A DNA stretch of 64,000 nucleotides from contig JAKTNV010000003.1 in NCBI GenBank assembly GCA_022747635.1, positions 49,581,475 to 49,645,474 of the forward strand, read 5' to 3'. This document shows positions 23,979 through 37,990 of the stretch, piece after piece (positions within the stretch are counted from its first letter, which is position 1; each line of letters begins with the position of its first letter). The stretch comes from Hetaerina americana (lineage: Eukaryota; Arthropoda; Insecta; Odonata; Calopterygidae). The notes beneath the pieces are model-generated. The model was not told the origin of the DNA, searched no databases, and saw nothing but the letters and a program-made list of their open reading frames with translations. The translations under genes and the position numbers were made by a program.

Positions 23979-24198
23979 GGCATTTTAGAAGTCTCGGAGA
24001 GTTAGATGATACGGCTTAAGTGTAGGTTTTAATTAGATTAAAAAAAAATGGTTTGTTGAAAGGTGGTGCTCGTTAATTTTTGAGCATGCTGACCTATTCC
24101 GCCAGGAAAACCTCCTTAATCTCTTATAAATCACGAAAAAGACGAAAAGTTTTTATCTTCAGCTAGAGAGTGTAGAAACTTTGTGTTATGCAAAAATA
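23979..24198. repeat. Dispersed repeat, copy 2
   Basis: Partner of 17,721-17,944, same strand, 6.26 kb away. See that entry for shared landmarks. The right boundary is sharp: the two copies diverge just after GCAAAAAT. Confidence 0.85.
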
Positions 24199-27100
24199 GT
24201 TGATGATACGACTAAAATTGAAATGAATATCCTACACCTCACATTTTATTCGTTTAGGTCACTGCGGCATTCAAGATTGTAAAGCAGTAATTAACATTAC
24301 CGCTCACACTACACCTATGAGCTTATAATTCCGGAGCATGTAGGAGGTGTCATGAAAGAAACGACTAAATGTACGTTCAAAGAGCAGAACAGCGTATTTT
24401 ATACAATCACATTAAATTAATTCCAAGCATCATCATTACATTATTTCAATGAAATATTATTAAGCAAGGTGCATTCTGGGACAATTCTGTTAGTTAAAAA
24501 ATATAATACAAATACTTGGCGATAAATATCGAAATATCCAAAACTCATTTTTTCAATTAAAAATTGCGTTCCCGCTTTACTGAAAACGGCATTTTCCCAG
24601 AGCGAATTAAAAGCAATGCGAATTGGTCCAATTATCTCGCTAAAGATTTTAATTACCCCGGGATATTCCGAGCAAGAGAAAATTGATGAGACATCCAGCA
24701 GCGGGGAGGAAACTCTAGGAACAATTAAGGGGATGCGAAATCACCAAAGAACTTCATCCACCAAACACGGCCCGCGAGAGATTTAAAGTAATGACGTCAT
24801 TCTGCTTAATTTGAGATCCAAGGAAAAGGAAAAAAAACACAACGTATAGCAAACTCTGAAAGTGTAATTAAATTTCTTGCGTGGAAGAAATTGATCAATC
24901 CAATCGGACTTGCTTGCGATATTTCGGAAATTTCTAAGCTGCAATTTGACATCGGTACGGTTAATCCTCAGAAAATGTATAAAAAGGAGGAGACGTAAGA
25001 AATTCAGTTATAATATAGATTTGGAAGAGGACAAAATTTCAATTATAATAAAAGGAGAAGGGATGTTAAAAAAAATTATTTTTAGTACCTAAGAAAAAGG
25101 AGCAGAAATGGTAGGGGAGATTTGAGTTCTTCCTGCTTCTGTGTCGTTGTTGGTAAGCTAACGTCTCTCTACCACTGGAGACTTCGCTAGAGCGGAGGAT
25201 TACGCCCCACTGAAATCTCAGCGCCGAAGAAGCGTTGGTTTTAATCAAGAAGGACGCGGGACAAAATCCCAAAAACCTTCTCGTTCAATTTAAGGAATGC
25301 GAAAGTTTTAATCGACTTAAAGGAATTTTAATTAGAATAAAACAGAAGATTTTAAAATGTGAAATTGCTAGTGGCAGTGAAAGAGTGAATCAACAGCGAT
25401 CAAATGATAAAAGGTCATATGGAAGTCTGAATTTAAGGTTGAATAATAATAACTTAAACCATTTCATAAGGTTCAAAGCTGTTTTAACTGAAGGTAGAAA
25501 TTATGTGGCGCCGTAAAATGGAGGAGAAAGATGTGGGTGATATTGCCTGGAGAGAACGAGGACTAATCGAAAAAGAGAACCAACTGCAACCGTTAAACCT
25601 AGTTCCGAGCCTCAGACAGGCCTCCGACCATTTTGTGTTTGTCAGATTCCCTACATATTTCCAGATATTAAATTATCATTGATAATATATAATTTTTTCG
25701 AAAATTCTACACATTTCTCATCTACTTGGCGCATGCCATTGATGATTTAGATACCTATACGTTAAAATTTATTGGCATCGACGACTGTTGACGACGAAAA
25801 AATGTTTTGAATTCTGACACCCATGGAAATTAATCTCGCGGCATTTATATTACACAAAGGGATAGCGTTTGTGCATAGGAGATTTGAACGAGTAGGAATA
25901 TTCTGTTGGTAATCATGCTTTAGCATTTCTGCATTTAAATCCATCTTTTTTCATTGGCAGCCAGTATAATGAACAAAGGATGGTTCAAAGACTAGAGCGT
26001 TTCAGAGATTCTCGTTTTTCAAATTAAATACAGTGACCTTTTCGAACAAATATTCCCATTTTATTTGAAATTCCATGGAAAATTTTATAACTATTAATTT
26101 CAAGGAATTTTCCATTGTACAAGGGAAATGAACTCGGCAATAAGCTAAATTAAATTCAACGATGGATTGTTCAAAGTGAGTGAACTGAGCGGACAGATTT
26201 TCTCATAATTTCCTCCCTTGAATCATTCATTTAGCCATTGAACCATCGCTATGGAAAAGTTTGACATTAATACAAAATAAATTAAAATAAATACGAGTTT
26301 TAAAAATACCCCTAAATTTATCGCCAACTTTGAACCATAGTTATAAACGTCAAACTCGACGGAGGCTGATTACTGCTATCCAAGGCTATATTTCTGGTCA
26401 GACGACTTCGGGTCAGGTTTCTCTGGTCAGACGACCAAATCAATTGTTATGAATTAAGAACAGCATTCCTACTGCAATGGAACGGTTTAATTAATTATAA
26501 TAGACCGAGTAACAATCATAAAAATCAAAATCATCCACAATGATTACAGAAATTTCTGTTTCCACGATCAGGAATAGCATGAAAATTTCCCTAATCCGGC
26601 GTTGAAAAACATTCTCATTTTTAGAAATTTTCTTCGAGTCAGTTGAATTTTGCTTTTGGTATCACAAGTGATAATTCGTTTGAGAAACTGGAAAGCCTGT
26701 TCACAATGGAGGATCCATTTTATCAAGGCCTGCTCCCGTCGAAGACTCCTTAACGTCTGATGCAACGTTACGCAGATAGATAAAACCTCTCATCAAATGA
26801 AGCTCATCGCAAAACAACGCTAACTTGCGGCGATTTCCGTGACGATTAATTTTGATTTAGTGTGACCATTAAGATGACGGTTGTCAACAGGGGACCTTCA
26901 AAATGTGCCTACCTTGGAATAAAATATGCGACATATCCTACGACAAAACATTACATGACCACCATTAGAGAATAATTACTTATTCTATGTTCCCTGGGTG
27001 ATTGTATTTGTTTGGTAGCGAGTAATAAAAGGTTGTAACGACTTCTACAATCTTTGCTTAGTTGAATACGCCGCGCCGAAGAGAGTGGAAAGAATTGGAA

Positions 27101-28240
27101 AGAGGAGAAAATTTGAGAGAAACTTGGCGTCGGAAAAATCTTTATTGAAAACGCCAAATAAGTCCACTAAATGAACACTCGACCGTTTGAGTTGGTTCAA
27201 TTTAATTTTTCTGTACGTCAGTCAATTACAGATAGAAGGTTACTCATTGATAGTTTGGTAGCGCATGAATAATTCGGTCATCCAAGAAACTCTTACTTTT
27301 CCCAAGTCTCCACAAGCTGCTGGCACTACTTTAATAAAGCCTAAAAAATCATGTATAAGGCTTCAGGAGAAAAATGTGCATTTAATTTACGCGCAACGCG
27401 AATACTACATCTTTGTAAGAAAACAAGGTGCACCCTAACGCAAGCTTAACACGTTATGTATTTGCTTTGAATGAATGGAGTCCTTGGATAGAAGGATTCT
27501 CCTATAAATGGTTAATAGCATTATTGACGGGTTTCATACTCCATATCTTCCACATGTCCTCTCCTCTCAGATCACGTTGAAATGAGAACCGAGACCTGAT
27601 CTCATTTCCGTCCTGTGAATTCGACGGTCTTAAAACGGGGTTATTCGACCGTCTACGGCGCAGACAATTCATTCAAGGACAATGCCTTCTAAGGAAATCT
27701 GGATAAAAAAAACAAAAATTCAATGCATGGACAGGGGATTCGTATAGTATTCCATTCAAAAGACATTTTGTCGAAAATGCAACCGAACCTAACGATCATC
27801 GATACAAAGGGTGTTTCATTATAATTGGATGGGGTTTCGGGGGTGGGGGGACTAATGATTGAGGTGCATGATTCAAAAGTCTGTTGGGCTAGCACAGCTT
27901 CACTTAACGAGATTTCACGAACAACGCCTTAATTCAGAGAAGACTTCTTTCAACGCCAAATTGATGTTTAACATTTATGACTTCATATGACTTATATGAT
28001 ATCAAAATTTATAAGACCGAAAATATTTTGACTACAATAATTGCTTGACGCAGAGATGGAATAATGCAGCTTTCAATTTAACTTTAATTAGTTCAATTTA
28101 ATTTTTTAATTAATTCAATTTAACATTAACTTTTATCATATTACATATTATCAGAATTAACTGCTACCATTTAAGTAAACTTGACATTTCGCTCCTCCTA
28201 CTGGCACCATATCAGGAGAATTCCCGTCATTTTCTCCTGG

Positions 28241-28274
28241 GGACATCATCAGGAGAACTCCCCTGATGACGTCC
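28241..28274. repeat. Inverted repeat with an adjacent direct repeat
   Basis: GGACATCATCAGG and the reverse complement of CCTGATGACGTCC pair at 12 of 13 positions around an 8-nt loop. The phrase ATCAGGAGAA.TCCC also occurs 38 bp upstream (28,211), so the block is a short imperfect tandem. Confidence 0.7.
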
Positions 28275-30927
28275 TCAGAATGTTTTTTTAACAGTAGCAA
28301 CGATTCCCGGAAAAAGGTCATGTGATTAATAAATAATCTGCAGAAACCTGCATTTTAAAATTCAAATGGAGTTGATCTGCTAAGTGACGGCGGGATCAGT
28401 TCCATCTACACTCTTAACAACGTATTTTTCTGCGAAATATTAGTAGAGTTAAAATTCATAAATTTGGTTTCAATAACTACAGAAGAGCTCTAAATTACTA
28501 GCATAAGGAATAATTGAAGCACGAGACGCAAGATAAACCAAGAATGGCGTTAATTAAACTAGCTTTATTATTTAATGTCAGTCAAATATAATGTAAATTT
28601 ATTTTCCCCTAATATAACAATTGAGAACTTCTTTGGAACTAGCCTATTTTCACACAATATTTTCTAATTTAGCTATGCTTGTTAAACCAGGGAATGTAGG
28701 TTTAGTTTCTTCATTGTCAAATTAATCAAGATATTTGCATAGTAATTTAGCAGCCTGACCTTCCAGGTTAAAATCGCATTAATATTTTTACACGTAGTTG
28801 TTCCCACCATTGTAAATTCATTGATAAATATTTGAAGTCTCTCACTTGTCTCCTATGTGGGATAATATTTGCACTCGCGTGTACAGAGGAAATACAACTA
28901 TGAAGATTATATACTTATTAATTAATAGCATCGAAAAAATTATCTAGCTTTGTACACAATAGGATGGAATTGATACATGGTGGCAGAGTGAAATGTTCAA
29001 TAGCATATCTAAGAAAGCTGGTTTTTTTTGGAACGCAATATTTTCCATTCACCGTTGACATAACGCGAATGAGTATGCTAACCGAGCTCTCAGAATGAAG
29101 CACCGTATGCTGAGGACAAATGAAATGATCTCACAAAGTTTCGACGACACGAATGGCATTCCACTCATGGGTGGGGAAAATGTTGACGTCCATTGTTTCG
29201 AACAAAAGACTGCAAGTCGGAATCAAAGAGGGCACGGAAAGATTTCGATGATATTCAACGCAGGAAAGCCCACGCTCACATCCATTCTAACTGTATCTTC
29301 AAAACCTCCACCAAGTCTCGAGGTTACCCCAAAACTGGATCCACGCCAAAGATTTTGACGCTACGCTACGAGTGGAAACTCATCTCTTTGTGACAATGCT
29401 ATCGAGTGCAATAAATCAATCGATTCCTCCGAACAATATCGACGCCCAGAGCTGGGAGAGGCAAAATTGGAAAGTGAAGTTCACCACGGACCCGACATTA
29501 TATCATACCTTCCAAGAAATGGGAGGAGTAAGGGAAGAAATCACGATGTTTTATAACACTTTGGACCACAGAGAATGAAAGTTCCAGTCGTTTGTAATGA
29601 CCACAGATTGAGAGTATTCCTTATGAATGAGGTCAGTGACTGTGATGACGATATATCTCAAGAAAATACGTGGAATGCAACTGCCCTCACGGAATATTAT
29701 CACGAACAAACTAACTCCTCATATCCGTGTAAATTAGAGATGCAGACGTGAAGGGAACTCGAAGTGAATGGATACTGATCGTGGCGACGAAGTGTTAAGA
29801 AAACCTGTCAGCAGCCAATACCAATGTAAAAAATATTTATCGTCGTCAACAAAATTCATTTCACGTCCTTAACTCTTGAGCATTTGGAACTCCCACCTTG
29901 AGGAAGGAGATAAAGGCGATATTAACTCCACAAATTCCATCTTATTTTCTATGTTTCTCTTCATTGGTTGATCGGCGACGACGCTGCCGGAAACCAATCC
30001 TCATCGAGAATTGCTTGTTCAGGGTTCTTACGTTGCACGCTTATTACATATTCAAAGGCTCAGGAGGAGCATGAATTGGTATTTGATTTCCACCCAACGT
30101 TTTTCTTGTTATTACAGAAGGAACACTTTACAAGCAAAACTCCATCCGCAAATTAGACAACCTAAAATGTTTGTCAATATGGTGTCCTCAAGGAGAGCAG
30201 TCTTATGGCAACGTTTCAAGTTACTGCTATTAATCCTCCCCCCTCCTTTCTTTCTCTCCTTAATCCTGCGATACCCAAGTAATTACGTATCTATCATAGG
30301 CGTCTGCAACGTCTATACCATTCATCTAACTAACGTTTCCAATAAACACTAAATAGAATTCGAATAACTTGAAGTAGAATCAACTATGTTCACCATGAAA
30401 TAAGTAATATATAGTATACAGCTACTGAGATATGACTAAAATAAACACCACAAGAATACTTTTTAATTTTGTTCTGAAATTTTCAAAGTGTGAATATCTT
30501 CACTTAAGCTTAGAAGCTTTCTTATCTCCTCTGCTTGTTTTATAAAGTCATTAGTATTATTGAAATATTTTGATGAATTTCTATGACTGTGCACATCGTA
30601 TTTAACTTTTGCCGATAGTTAACCTTAAAATATTACCGCAGTTTGCAATTTGTACAAATTTGTTACCAAAAGACTTACAGGAGAAAAAAATTAACACTAC
30701 GGGACTCTAACGGAAATAAAACTACGAGGAGAAAGAGGATGAAAAAGGGAAAAAAATTCGGCGCTTACTCAATCCTAAACAAAGCCACTAAGTAGTTGCA
30801 CGTAATTGAGTTCAGATAGTGTGTGCCGCGAATTAAGTGCTCCCATCAACACTGGAAGGAACGCACTCTCACGCGCTCTAAATTTCTTTTAAAGCTCAAG
30901 ATGTCACTACGATCTCATAACTTAGGG

Positions 30928-30963
30928 CAAGGTCTCTCTACCTCTAAGGGTAGAGGGACCTTG
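30928..30963. repeat. 15-bp hairpin
   Basis: CAAGGTCTCTCTACC (30928-30942) pairs with GGTAGAGGGACCTTG (30949-30963) at 14 of 15 positions around a 6-nt loop. There is no run of T after it and no gene context. Confidence 0.75.
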
Positions 30964-33463
30964 ACTTAGGAATTGGGAACTTAAGTCCTTGGGAGTGCAG
31001 CTATTAACATTCAATAAAATGCTCTTTAAACCGTTGCTCTTGCCTTTATACCAGACCTACGCTTTTGAGTCAGTTCGCCAAAGTGAGAAAAACCTTATCC
31101 TGGAAAGCACTTAGGGTCTAAAACCACTGCCACAAATAAGGAGGTCAAACTAACTAAAACATCTCCAAAAGAAGATTTTTGCAAATTAACCTATCGAAAC
31201 ATAAATGTATAGCCTCCAGGAAATGCGGTCAAAAATTCTTTTCAATCATAAGTTGCTTGAGTTGCGAATCAAGTTGTTTGGTAACAACACGAACGGAACG
31301 GGAAATTAAATAGATTTATATGATTGTTTACAGGAAGGAAAGTGCGGCGTGTACATTTCGTCAGGTAAAAATATAATTTATATGTTAGAAGAAAAGGAGA
31401 AAACAGGCTGGCTTTTCAGCAAAAGTACAATGAAAATTTACCGAACTTCTTACATACTTTTGGGTAACTTGGAGCGTAGCTACATTAACTTCGAAGACAA
31501 AGGTGAATGCGGAACCTCGACGAGAAACTCAATGCTAAAGCTAAAATCGATTTCGAACATAAAAAAATTGTTTTTTAAAATTTTACTTTTGAATGTGAGG
31601 CGATCTGATATCATCGATTCACAGTTCGAAAATTAATTCCGAAATTGAATACACACAAATTAATTTAGCAAAATTCTCCTTTAGAGATAACACGTTTCTA
31701 TGAGAAAAATAATATTTTCTCATACTGGAAGGGGGGTTATCAAATAACCACAGTTTAGGTCTAGGAAGAGTTTTTATGCGATATAAACCTGCGTTGTTTT
31801 GGCGATTGTCGCAATTATGCTCCGTTAAACTGTTGCATGGAGAACAGATGAATGCTGAAATAAAAAAATGGTACTAAAATTTGCCGTTGACAACATATTA
31901 GTCGATTTTATATGTGATGGGGTCCAATATAACGGAAGTTAATTCAATAAACTATTTTTTTCTGTACTGGAGTACGGAAAATGTGTACTGGAGAACACAC
32001 CCATGACTCAACCACATGGTAATAAAAAGCATACGATTCTCTTTGAAAACCTGGAATTCTTTTTGTAATGGGACACCTAAAAGTCAGTAGAAAACGTTTA
32101 GTAGACCGATTAATCAAAAAGATTGAAGCATTAGGAATTTCAAATTACGAATAGAAAATGTATGCCAATAGCCTATTCCTTACCTCTTTGTCGAGGATTC
32201 CCTAATGCATTTTCCGCCAGGTGAATTGAGGCGGGCAAGTGATACCTACACGATATTATGCATTTATTTCAATATTATGCACTTAAATTAAAACTACCAA
32301 ATGCATACAAGACTTGTGTCCAGCAAATCAGCCTCGACCGAAAAATAATATAAATTCAACGAATATAAATATTATTCAATTCATCGGCATTTACATCCAG
32401 TTTCTCATGAAAGATAATGAATAGCTTGATCTTTTGAACATTTCTTTCGATCTCATATATCAAAAGGATAAAAAGCTAGAGCCGTAATGCTAGAGAAATA
32501 TATAGTATACATACAAAAAATTAAAATACTATATAATTGTTGACATCGTGCAACGTAGATCTTAAGTTGCTCGGTAAACAACTTTTAAGTCGTGCGAGGA
32601 AGAAAGCTTTACTTTCTATCTACAAAAATTAACATACATTTAGTGAAAATTTTTCTCATTCTTAGAATAAGCACAAATGAACACCATTGCTGCCGAAGTT
32701 AGTGAGGGAATTTTATGTTTTCCTGTTGTACCTAAACTGCTAATTACTATCGATAATTATTTTGATAACTGGAAATGAACAAGGAGGTTAGGCACTAGAA
32801 TTTATGGAGGAAACAGTTACTCTTCAGGAATAACTTATAAAACACGGCGAGGGAAGAGTGGGTTGAGGTGGGGCAACCAGCTATCGTACTACTAGTCGGG
32901 AGTGAACTGGTTAGAGGGTTGTCCAGAGCGTCGTTTTTGCCCGCGAAACTCAGTTTTAGAGAGTACACCACACAGGAAAACGTCTGATCATGTACGGCCC
33001 GGAGGATGCTCGCTCAACGAACGATGCGGAGCAACACCGCTGCTCCTCCTTTGCTGCCTTTGTTCCTACGTACAAGACCTATTTTCTATTCCGCTCGTCA
33101 CTTGCCAGCTGGTTCCCTCCAAACACAATTTTAAGCCAGCGTAAAGGCGGAGGTCCCACAAGGACAGCTCTCAATATTCAACAATTTTAACAAACATGCG
33201 TCCTTCCTCGTTCAAAAATTTACATAAAAGAGATTTTTCTCGATGACAAGAACATTACTGTGAAAAAAGGCAATCGGTTTAGAACGATCTCCGAACATCA
33301 CCCGCAGCTGTTTACTACTTGATGAATCCGCAGGCATGACATCTGCAGAGAAATCACGGATACGTTCGCTAAATGCCGTCCTGACGTTTAGTAAGTCTGA
33401 AAACTGATGACAAATACTGAAAATCGTAAAACGAATAAGGGTATTAGTGCCACGGCTAAGGTT

Positions 33464-33535
33464 AGATAGATAGATAGATAGATAGATAGCGGTCTTTATT
33501 TGGGCGAAATTGAGACCAAATGGTCCCTTCTTCCA
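33464..33535 (-). mobile_element. 3' terminus of a retroelement with a (GATA)n tail
   Basis: (GATA)n at 33464-33489 is joined to GCGGTCTTTATTTGGGCGAAA, then GAGACCAAATGGTCCC. Read on the minus strand this is a short 3' UTR containing AATAAAG and ending in (TATC)n, the style of LINE or SINE ends. GGGACCATTTGGTCTC is a near-palindrome. The upstream body was not recognised. Confidence 0.4.
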
Positions 33536-36500
33536 TTTAACCCATAAGGTTAGAGGGAGGGAGAGAGAGAGAATGGAAGCATGCTTGGCATTCCGACTGT
33601 CGAAACTTAACTTTCTGAAGGCCTTGTGTCAGAGGTCGCACGAAGAAACGCGAGGAGAATATTTCTTCCGTGGAACAATCGCTGAAGAGCTGATTTACTC
33701 ATTGACCACCAAGGTGCGTGGGCTGATGAATTCACTATGAATAACGAGCAGACTAAAGCGTCGGCCTTGAACTCAATCTGCACAGAATGAAGAGTACGGT
33801 CGTAAGTAATGGAAGTGTCAAGGGATCATATGCGTAGAGGGAGGCTGCTTTGTTGCGCTAACCAGGATGAGACGAAAACCCTCTCGTGTCTATTCATTTG
33901 GATCACTACCCAGGATAATTTTCTCGAGCTTGTCTCAAGGTGAAGACAACAGAATGACCACCACCTCGCGAGGAGAGCACAATCCTTAGGCCACTTCAGC
34001 AAACTACAAGAACCCGATGGACTTTCTCCTAGCGACAAAAATGTATTGGAAGAATACCACTTGAACAATACACACATTTCTTTGTGCGGAAACCTCCGGG
34101 AAATAATGTGACAGATTTGTACAATAGATATAAATATTTGAAATTTGCTTGGAATAACTTTTATTAAAATTTTGCACACAAAAAATTTCAGAAAATTAAT
34201 GGGCCTTCTCTAAACTATTGAATCTAAACTTCCTTATGAATTTTATTCCGACCAGATATGGTATAGTTGAAGTTTCAGGTTAGTATAGTGGAATCAGACA
34301 AATCATTTTCAATGACTCTAAATGACCTACTCAGGGAAGACAAAAGTTTAAACAGACCATTTTAATATTTCGGAACATTATCAGCATTTTACAGCCCTTA
34401 AAAAAACTCGCTCTCATTAATAATTTTTTACTGGAAGCGGAACATTTACTTTTTATTATTTAAGCAGTTATTCCGAGCAACTTTGATGGGACAAAACATT
34501 CTTGAGTCCGACGAGCCTTAATGCATCAAATGATTGTTGGACGTAGCACAACTAAAACATCAAAGAAGAAAACAACCGATATTTATACAATGATATTTTT
34601 TCTAGAACTACTAGAAATTAATATTTATATTTTTGTTGGTTATGGAGACGTTTGGCGCACAAATGGACAGCCCGAATAAAATTGGCGCACACTTCTAAAA
34701 CTATGAAAAGTGGAATGAACAAATTAAAATTCACACTAATGATGAATTATTTTAGTAACTCGCCACAGTATCCCTACATTATATCGTCCATTCCTACAGG
34801 AAAATATACTCGATAGTGTCGACATATTTTCGAGGATTTTAATAGGTACAGAGCAATAGGCGAAACGAAGGACAAACAGAATACGTGATAAAATTGGAAG
34901 GACATCTTTCGAACGGAAAAAAAAGTTTCCTGAGGTTTCGGGAGGTTTCCTGAGCCGGGCTTACATTTTTCGGGAGGAATACCTGCATAGGGCATGAGCA
35001 TATAGCCCACATTGTATTTTTTCCAACATAAACATCTATTGCAAAAATATATCGTATTTCTCACAATAATCAATATCAACCGTTAATTATTAAGATAAAC
35101 TTATGTTTCAGTAAATACGAAACGACCGTACTTAAAATACGTAAAATAATAATGATAAAATAAAATGCAACTAAAAAAATTAGAATTATCGTCGAAGAAT
35201 TATCATCGTCAATGAAATCGAGAATTAAACAACCGAAACAACAAAAATGCTCACTATTAAACGTGGGATGTGTAGATATAACAGAACTGAGCTCTTTAGA
35301 TCCGTGAACATCTTTACCGGAATATATTTTCATTAAATTGGGAAATATTTTTACTAAAAACGTGTACCACTCAATTATAATCGGGAAATAATACGTATGT
35401 ACGAGTCATGTGCCTACTTTTCCTTGTGTCTGAATATGGCTTTGAATGTATATTTGAAGCTTCTAATTAGTATTACGTCAACTTTTAGTAATTAATATAA
35501 TAATTTATCATATTCTATTATTGGAGGCAAAACAGTTTATTGGGGTTCAAAGTAGTCCTTTTAAAATAATACACGCATACTATGTATAGCAAAAATAAGA
35601 ACAATATACCTATATTTTCGGCATAAATTTCACTTATCTGCCAAATGGTAGAGGCGGCAACTAATAATGACATCTAACATATTTTTTTGCGCATTTTACC
35701 GATCAAACAACGTATTATTGGTTTAACACAACCCCATGCGATTGCAGGTAACTTTTGAATAAGTGATTGCGAATGCACGTCAGCGGCGGGGTCTCAACTA
35801 ATGTTTCGCTACGACTGAACGTTCTCATACCCTCAGCCAAGCAATATTGCATGTCCATCGTCATGGAATACCCACCACCCTCCTATCATGCAGTATGTCA
35901 AATTAAAAGTACAGTCACGCATGATTTCCGCATTTGGCAGGCGTTTCTGATTGCTATCGGTACATTTTCTTTCCATCTCGTTGCATCATCGAATGGCTTA
36001 CGGCCAAAAGAAACTGTTTAGTAAACTGAAGTCCCGGGGTCTCCTGCTTCGTGTGAAGAGAACCACCAACCAATCTTACAAAAATACGATGCATATCCAC
36101 CATTACAACAAGGGTACAACAAATTGATAATTTTCTGTGAAATATTTGCCATGGTACATAATAGTTTTAAGCACCACGTCGAAAATATTAAGCACTCCAA
36201 AAACCTATTGTTATAAATTCAGTCATTATAAAATTTTTCGCTAAAATCGTCATCGTAAAACAGATACTACATGTTGAACACAGCAAAGAAATACATAAAA
36301 AGTTTAAGGATATATGGTGATGGTGGTAAAAAGACGCAGATGACAAATTGAAATTAGAGCAACACACACAGTACTCCCGCGGGGCAAAAAAATACAAGCA
36401 TGGATTGCCCGCAAGCTCTCATATTTCCTCAAAACATGCGAATGCGGGATTTCGCGCGTAAAATAAAACTGCTGGGCCGACAGAGTAAAACACTCGATAT

Positions 36501-37990
36501 GCTGAAAACAGTAGTACAATGGCCTTAATCTGCCCCAGATACCGAGATATCCCAACAAAAAAACGAAATAACAATGATTAGAGAGTCGAAGTAAATAAAA
36601 TTACACTCGACAAATTTCGGATATTAACAAACGGGTAGATCAATTTAAAAGTGTAACCAATAACACAATATTAACGAATAGAGTAAAATCGACGGTACGT
36701 AACAAGAGAAAACGGTAACAAACCACAGCTTATTGTATGTTAAATTTATGAAATGTACCTCGGCTGGTGATTCCGGGAATTTCATGATTGAAGTCACATA
36801 ATCCAATAAACGGGAGAATCGACGTTTGATTGCGCGGATACAGCAAATCGCCAAATATTATTGTCGATCGGTTAGGAGAAACAAATGGAGTCACAATGAT
36901 TAAAAACTATAGCAGAATTAAAAATTTTGAGACAAAATAAAAAATAATTACCCTAGAACCTTTGTCTTCGAGGTGATCCTCACATGAAATTGAGCACCGA
37001 AATGGAAACAAAGCAAAAAAACGGTCCGCAAAGACGCCGAAAGAAGTGTATTACGAGAAAATTTTGACATTGAGAGAGAGTGGCATAGGTTGAAAAGTCG
37101 AAATAACTGGGACCGCAATGCGCGATTTTCTCAACAGGTTTCACGTCTACTACGAGTGAACCTCACTATGAACCCGCAGAATACTGTGGCCGGGAGGAGA
37201 GCTTCAGCGGAATTACAATTTTAAAATTTCTCAAATTATGCATAAGACAGGAATACTGATAGACATGAGGACACAACAACGTTAACACACAATAGAGGGA
37301 TCGAAAGAAATTTATTGAGGAGCCAGTGGGTTAGATTATTTGTTTCGCAATAGCCATTTTGATTATTTAAAATATTAAGGCTACAATTTTAACCAAGTTC
37401 ACGGAGAAAACCAAGCAACAATTATCCCAGAAATGCACCCGAAGTTAACTAGAATTTCCCACCCAGCTTTATGGGCCCTGTGCGGGAAATTCCAGTCCTC
37501 AAATACTCACAGAATGTAATCAATATAAATAACAGCCAAACATCAAGACAACTGTGGATATCTGAAAACGATTTTATATTTCCTCGTATGTACAACTTTT
37601 CCATCAAAACTGTGCAATTTAAAATATTTACATTTACTTCACATTTCATATTTTCATTGATTAGGAATGCTGTAAACAATTTTAACCATGAAAGCGCTTC
37701 CTGGGGACCCAAAGATCCTATTGATAAAACAAAAAAACAAACGAACACTGGCTCCAAACGTAAACCAGAATACAGTTTCCGAAAACGCGCCAGGTACATC
37801 TCCCGAAACTTCCTTACCTTGCCTCGGAGACACTTGAAGATTCCAGAAATCAGGACGATTAACTATAGAGTCAAAATGCTCTTTAAACGACGGTTGAACC
37901 CTAAGAATACGTGCAAATCTGTAGAACACGGCTTTATTGCCGAAACGGCATGCGAACAACCCAGCGTATTCCTCAATACTAGCGCTTAAA
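33536..37990. other. AT-rich non-coding stretch
   Basis: The longest frame (37,471-37,989, plus, 172 codons, basic, with RKRARYISRNFL) is not recognised; it abuts a GC-rich block and could be chance. No RNA genes or transposon ends seen. Confidence 0.45.

Larger units (their letters stand above)
24199..33463. other. Long AT-rich non-coding stretch
   Basis: No coding region is supported. A G-rich run (ggggtttcgggggtgggggg) at 27,831-27,850 has three G-tracts. At 29,095-29,580 two overlapping frames of 66-87 codons and one of 68 stay open but are not recognised. Hairpins at 28,241 and 30,928 are listed separately. Short imperfect duplications occur, for example ATATTATGCA.TTA near 32,255-32,285. 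Confidence 0.5.

Noticed and set aside
27821..27860. G-quadruplex near 27.83 kb
   Set aside because: Only three separate long G-tracts; a fourth requires splitting a run.
28241..28274. CTGATGA-containing hairpin as a possible hammerhead
   Set aside because: No GAAA follows the stem and there is no retroelement context.
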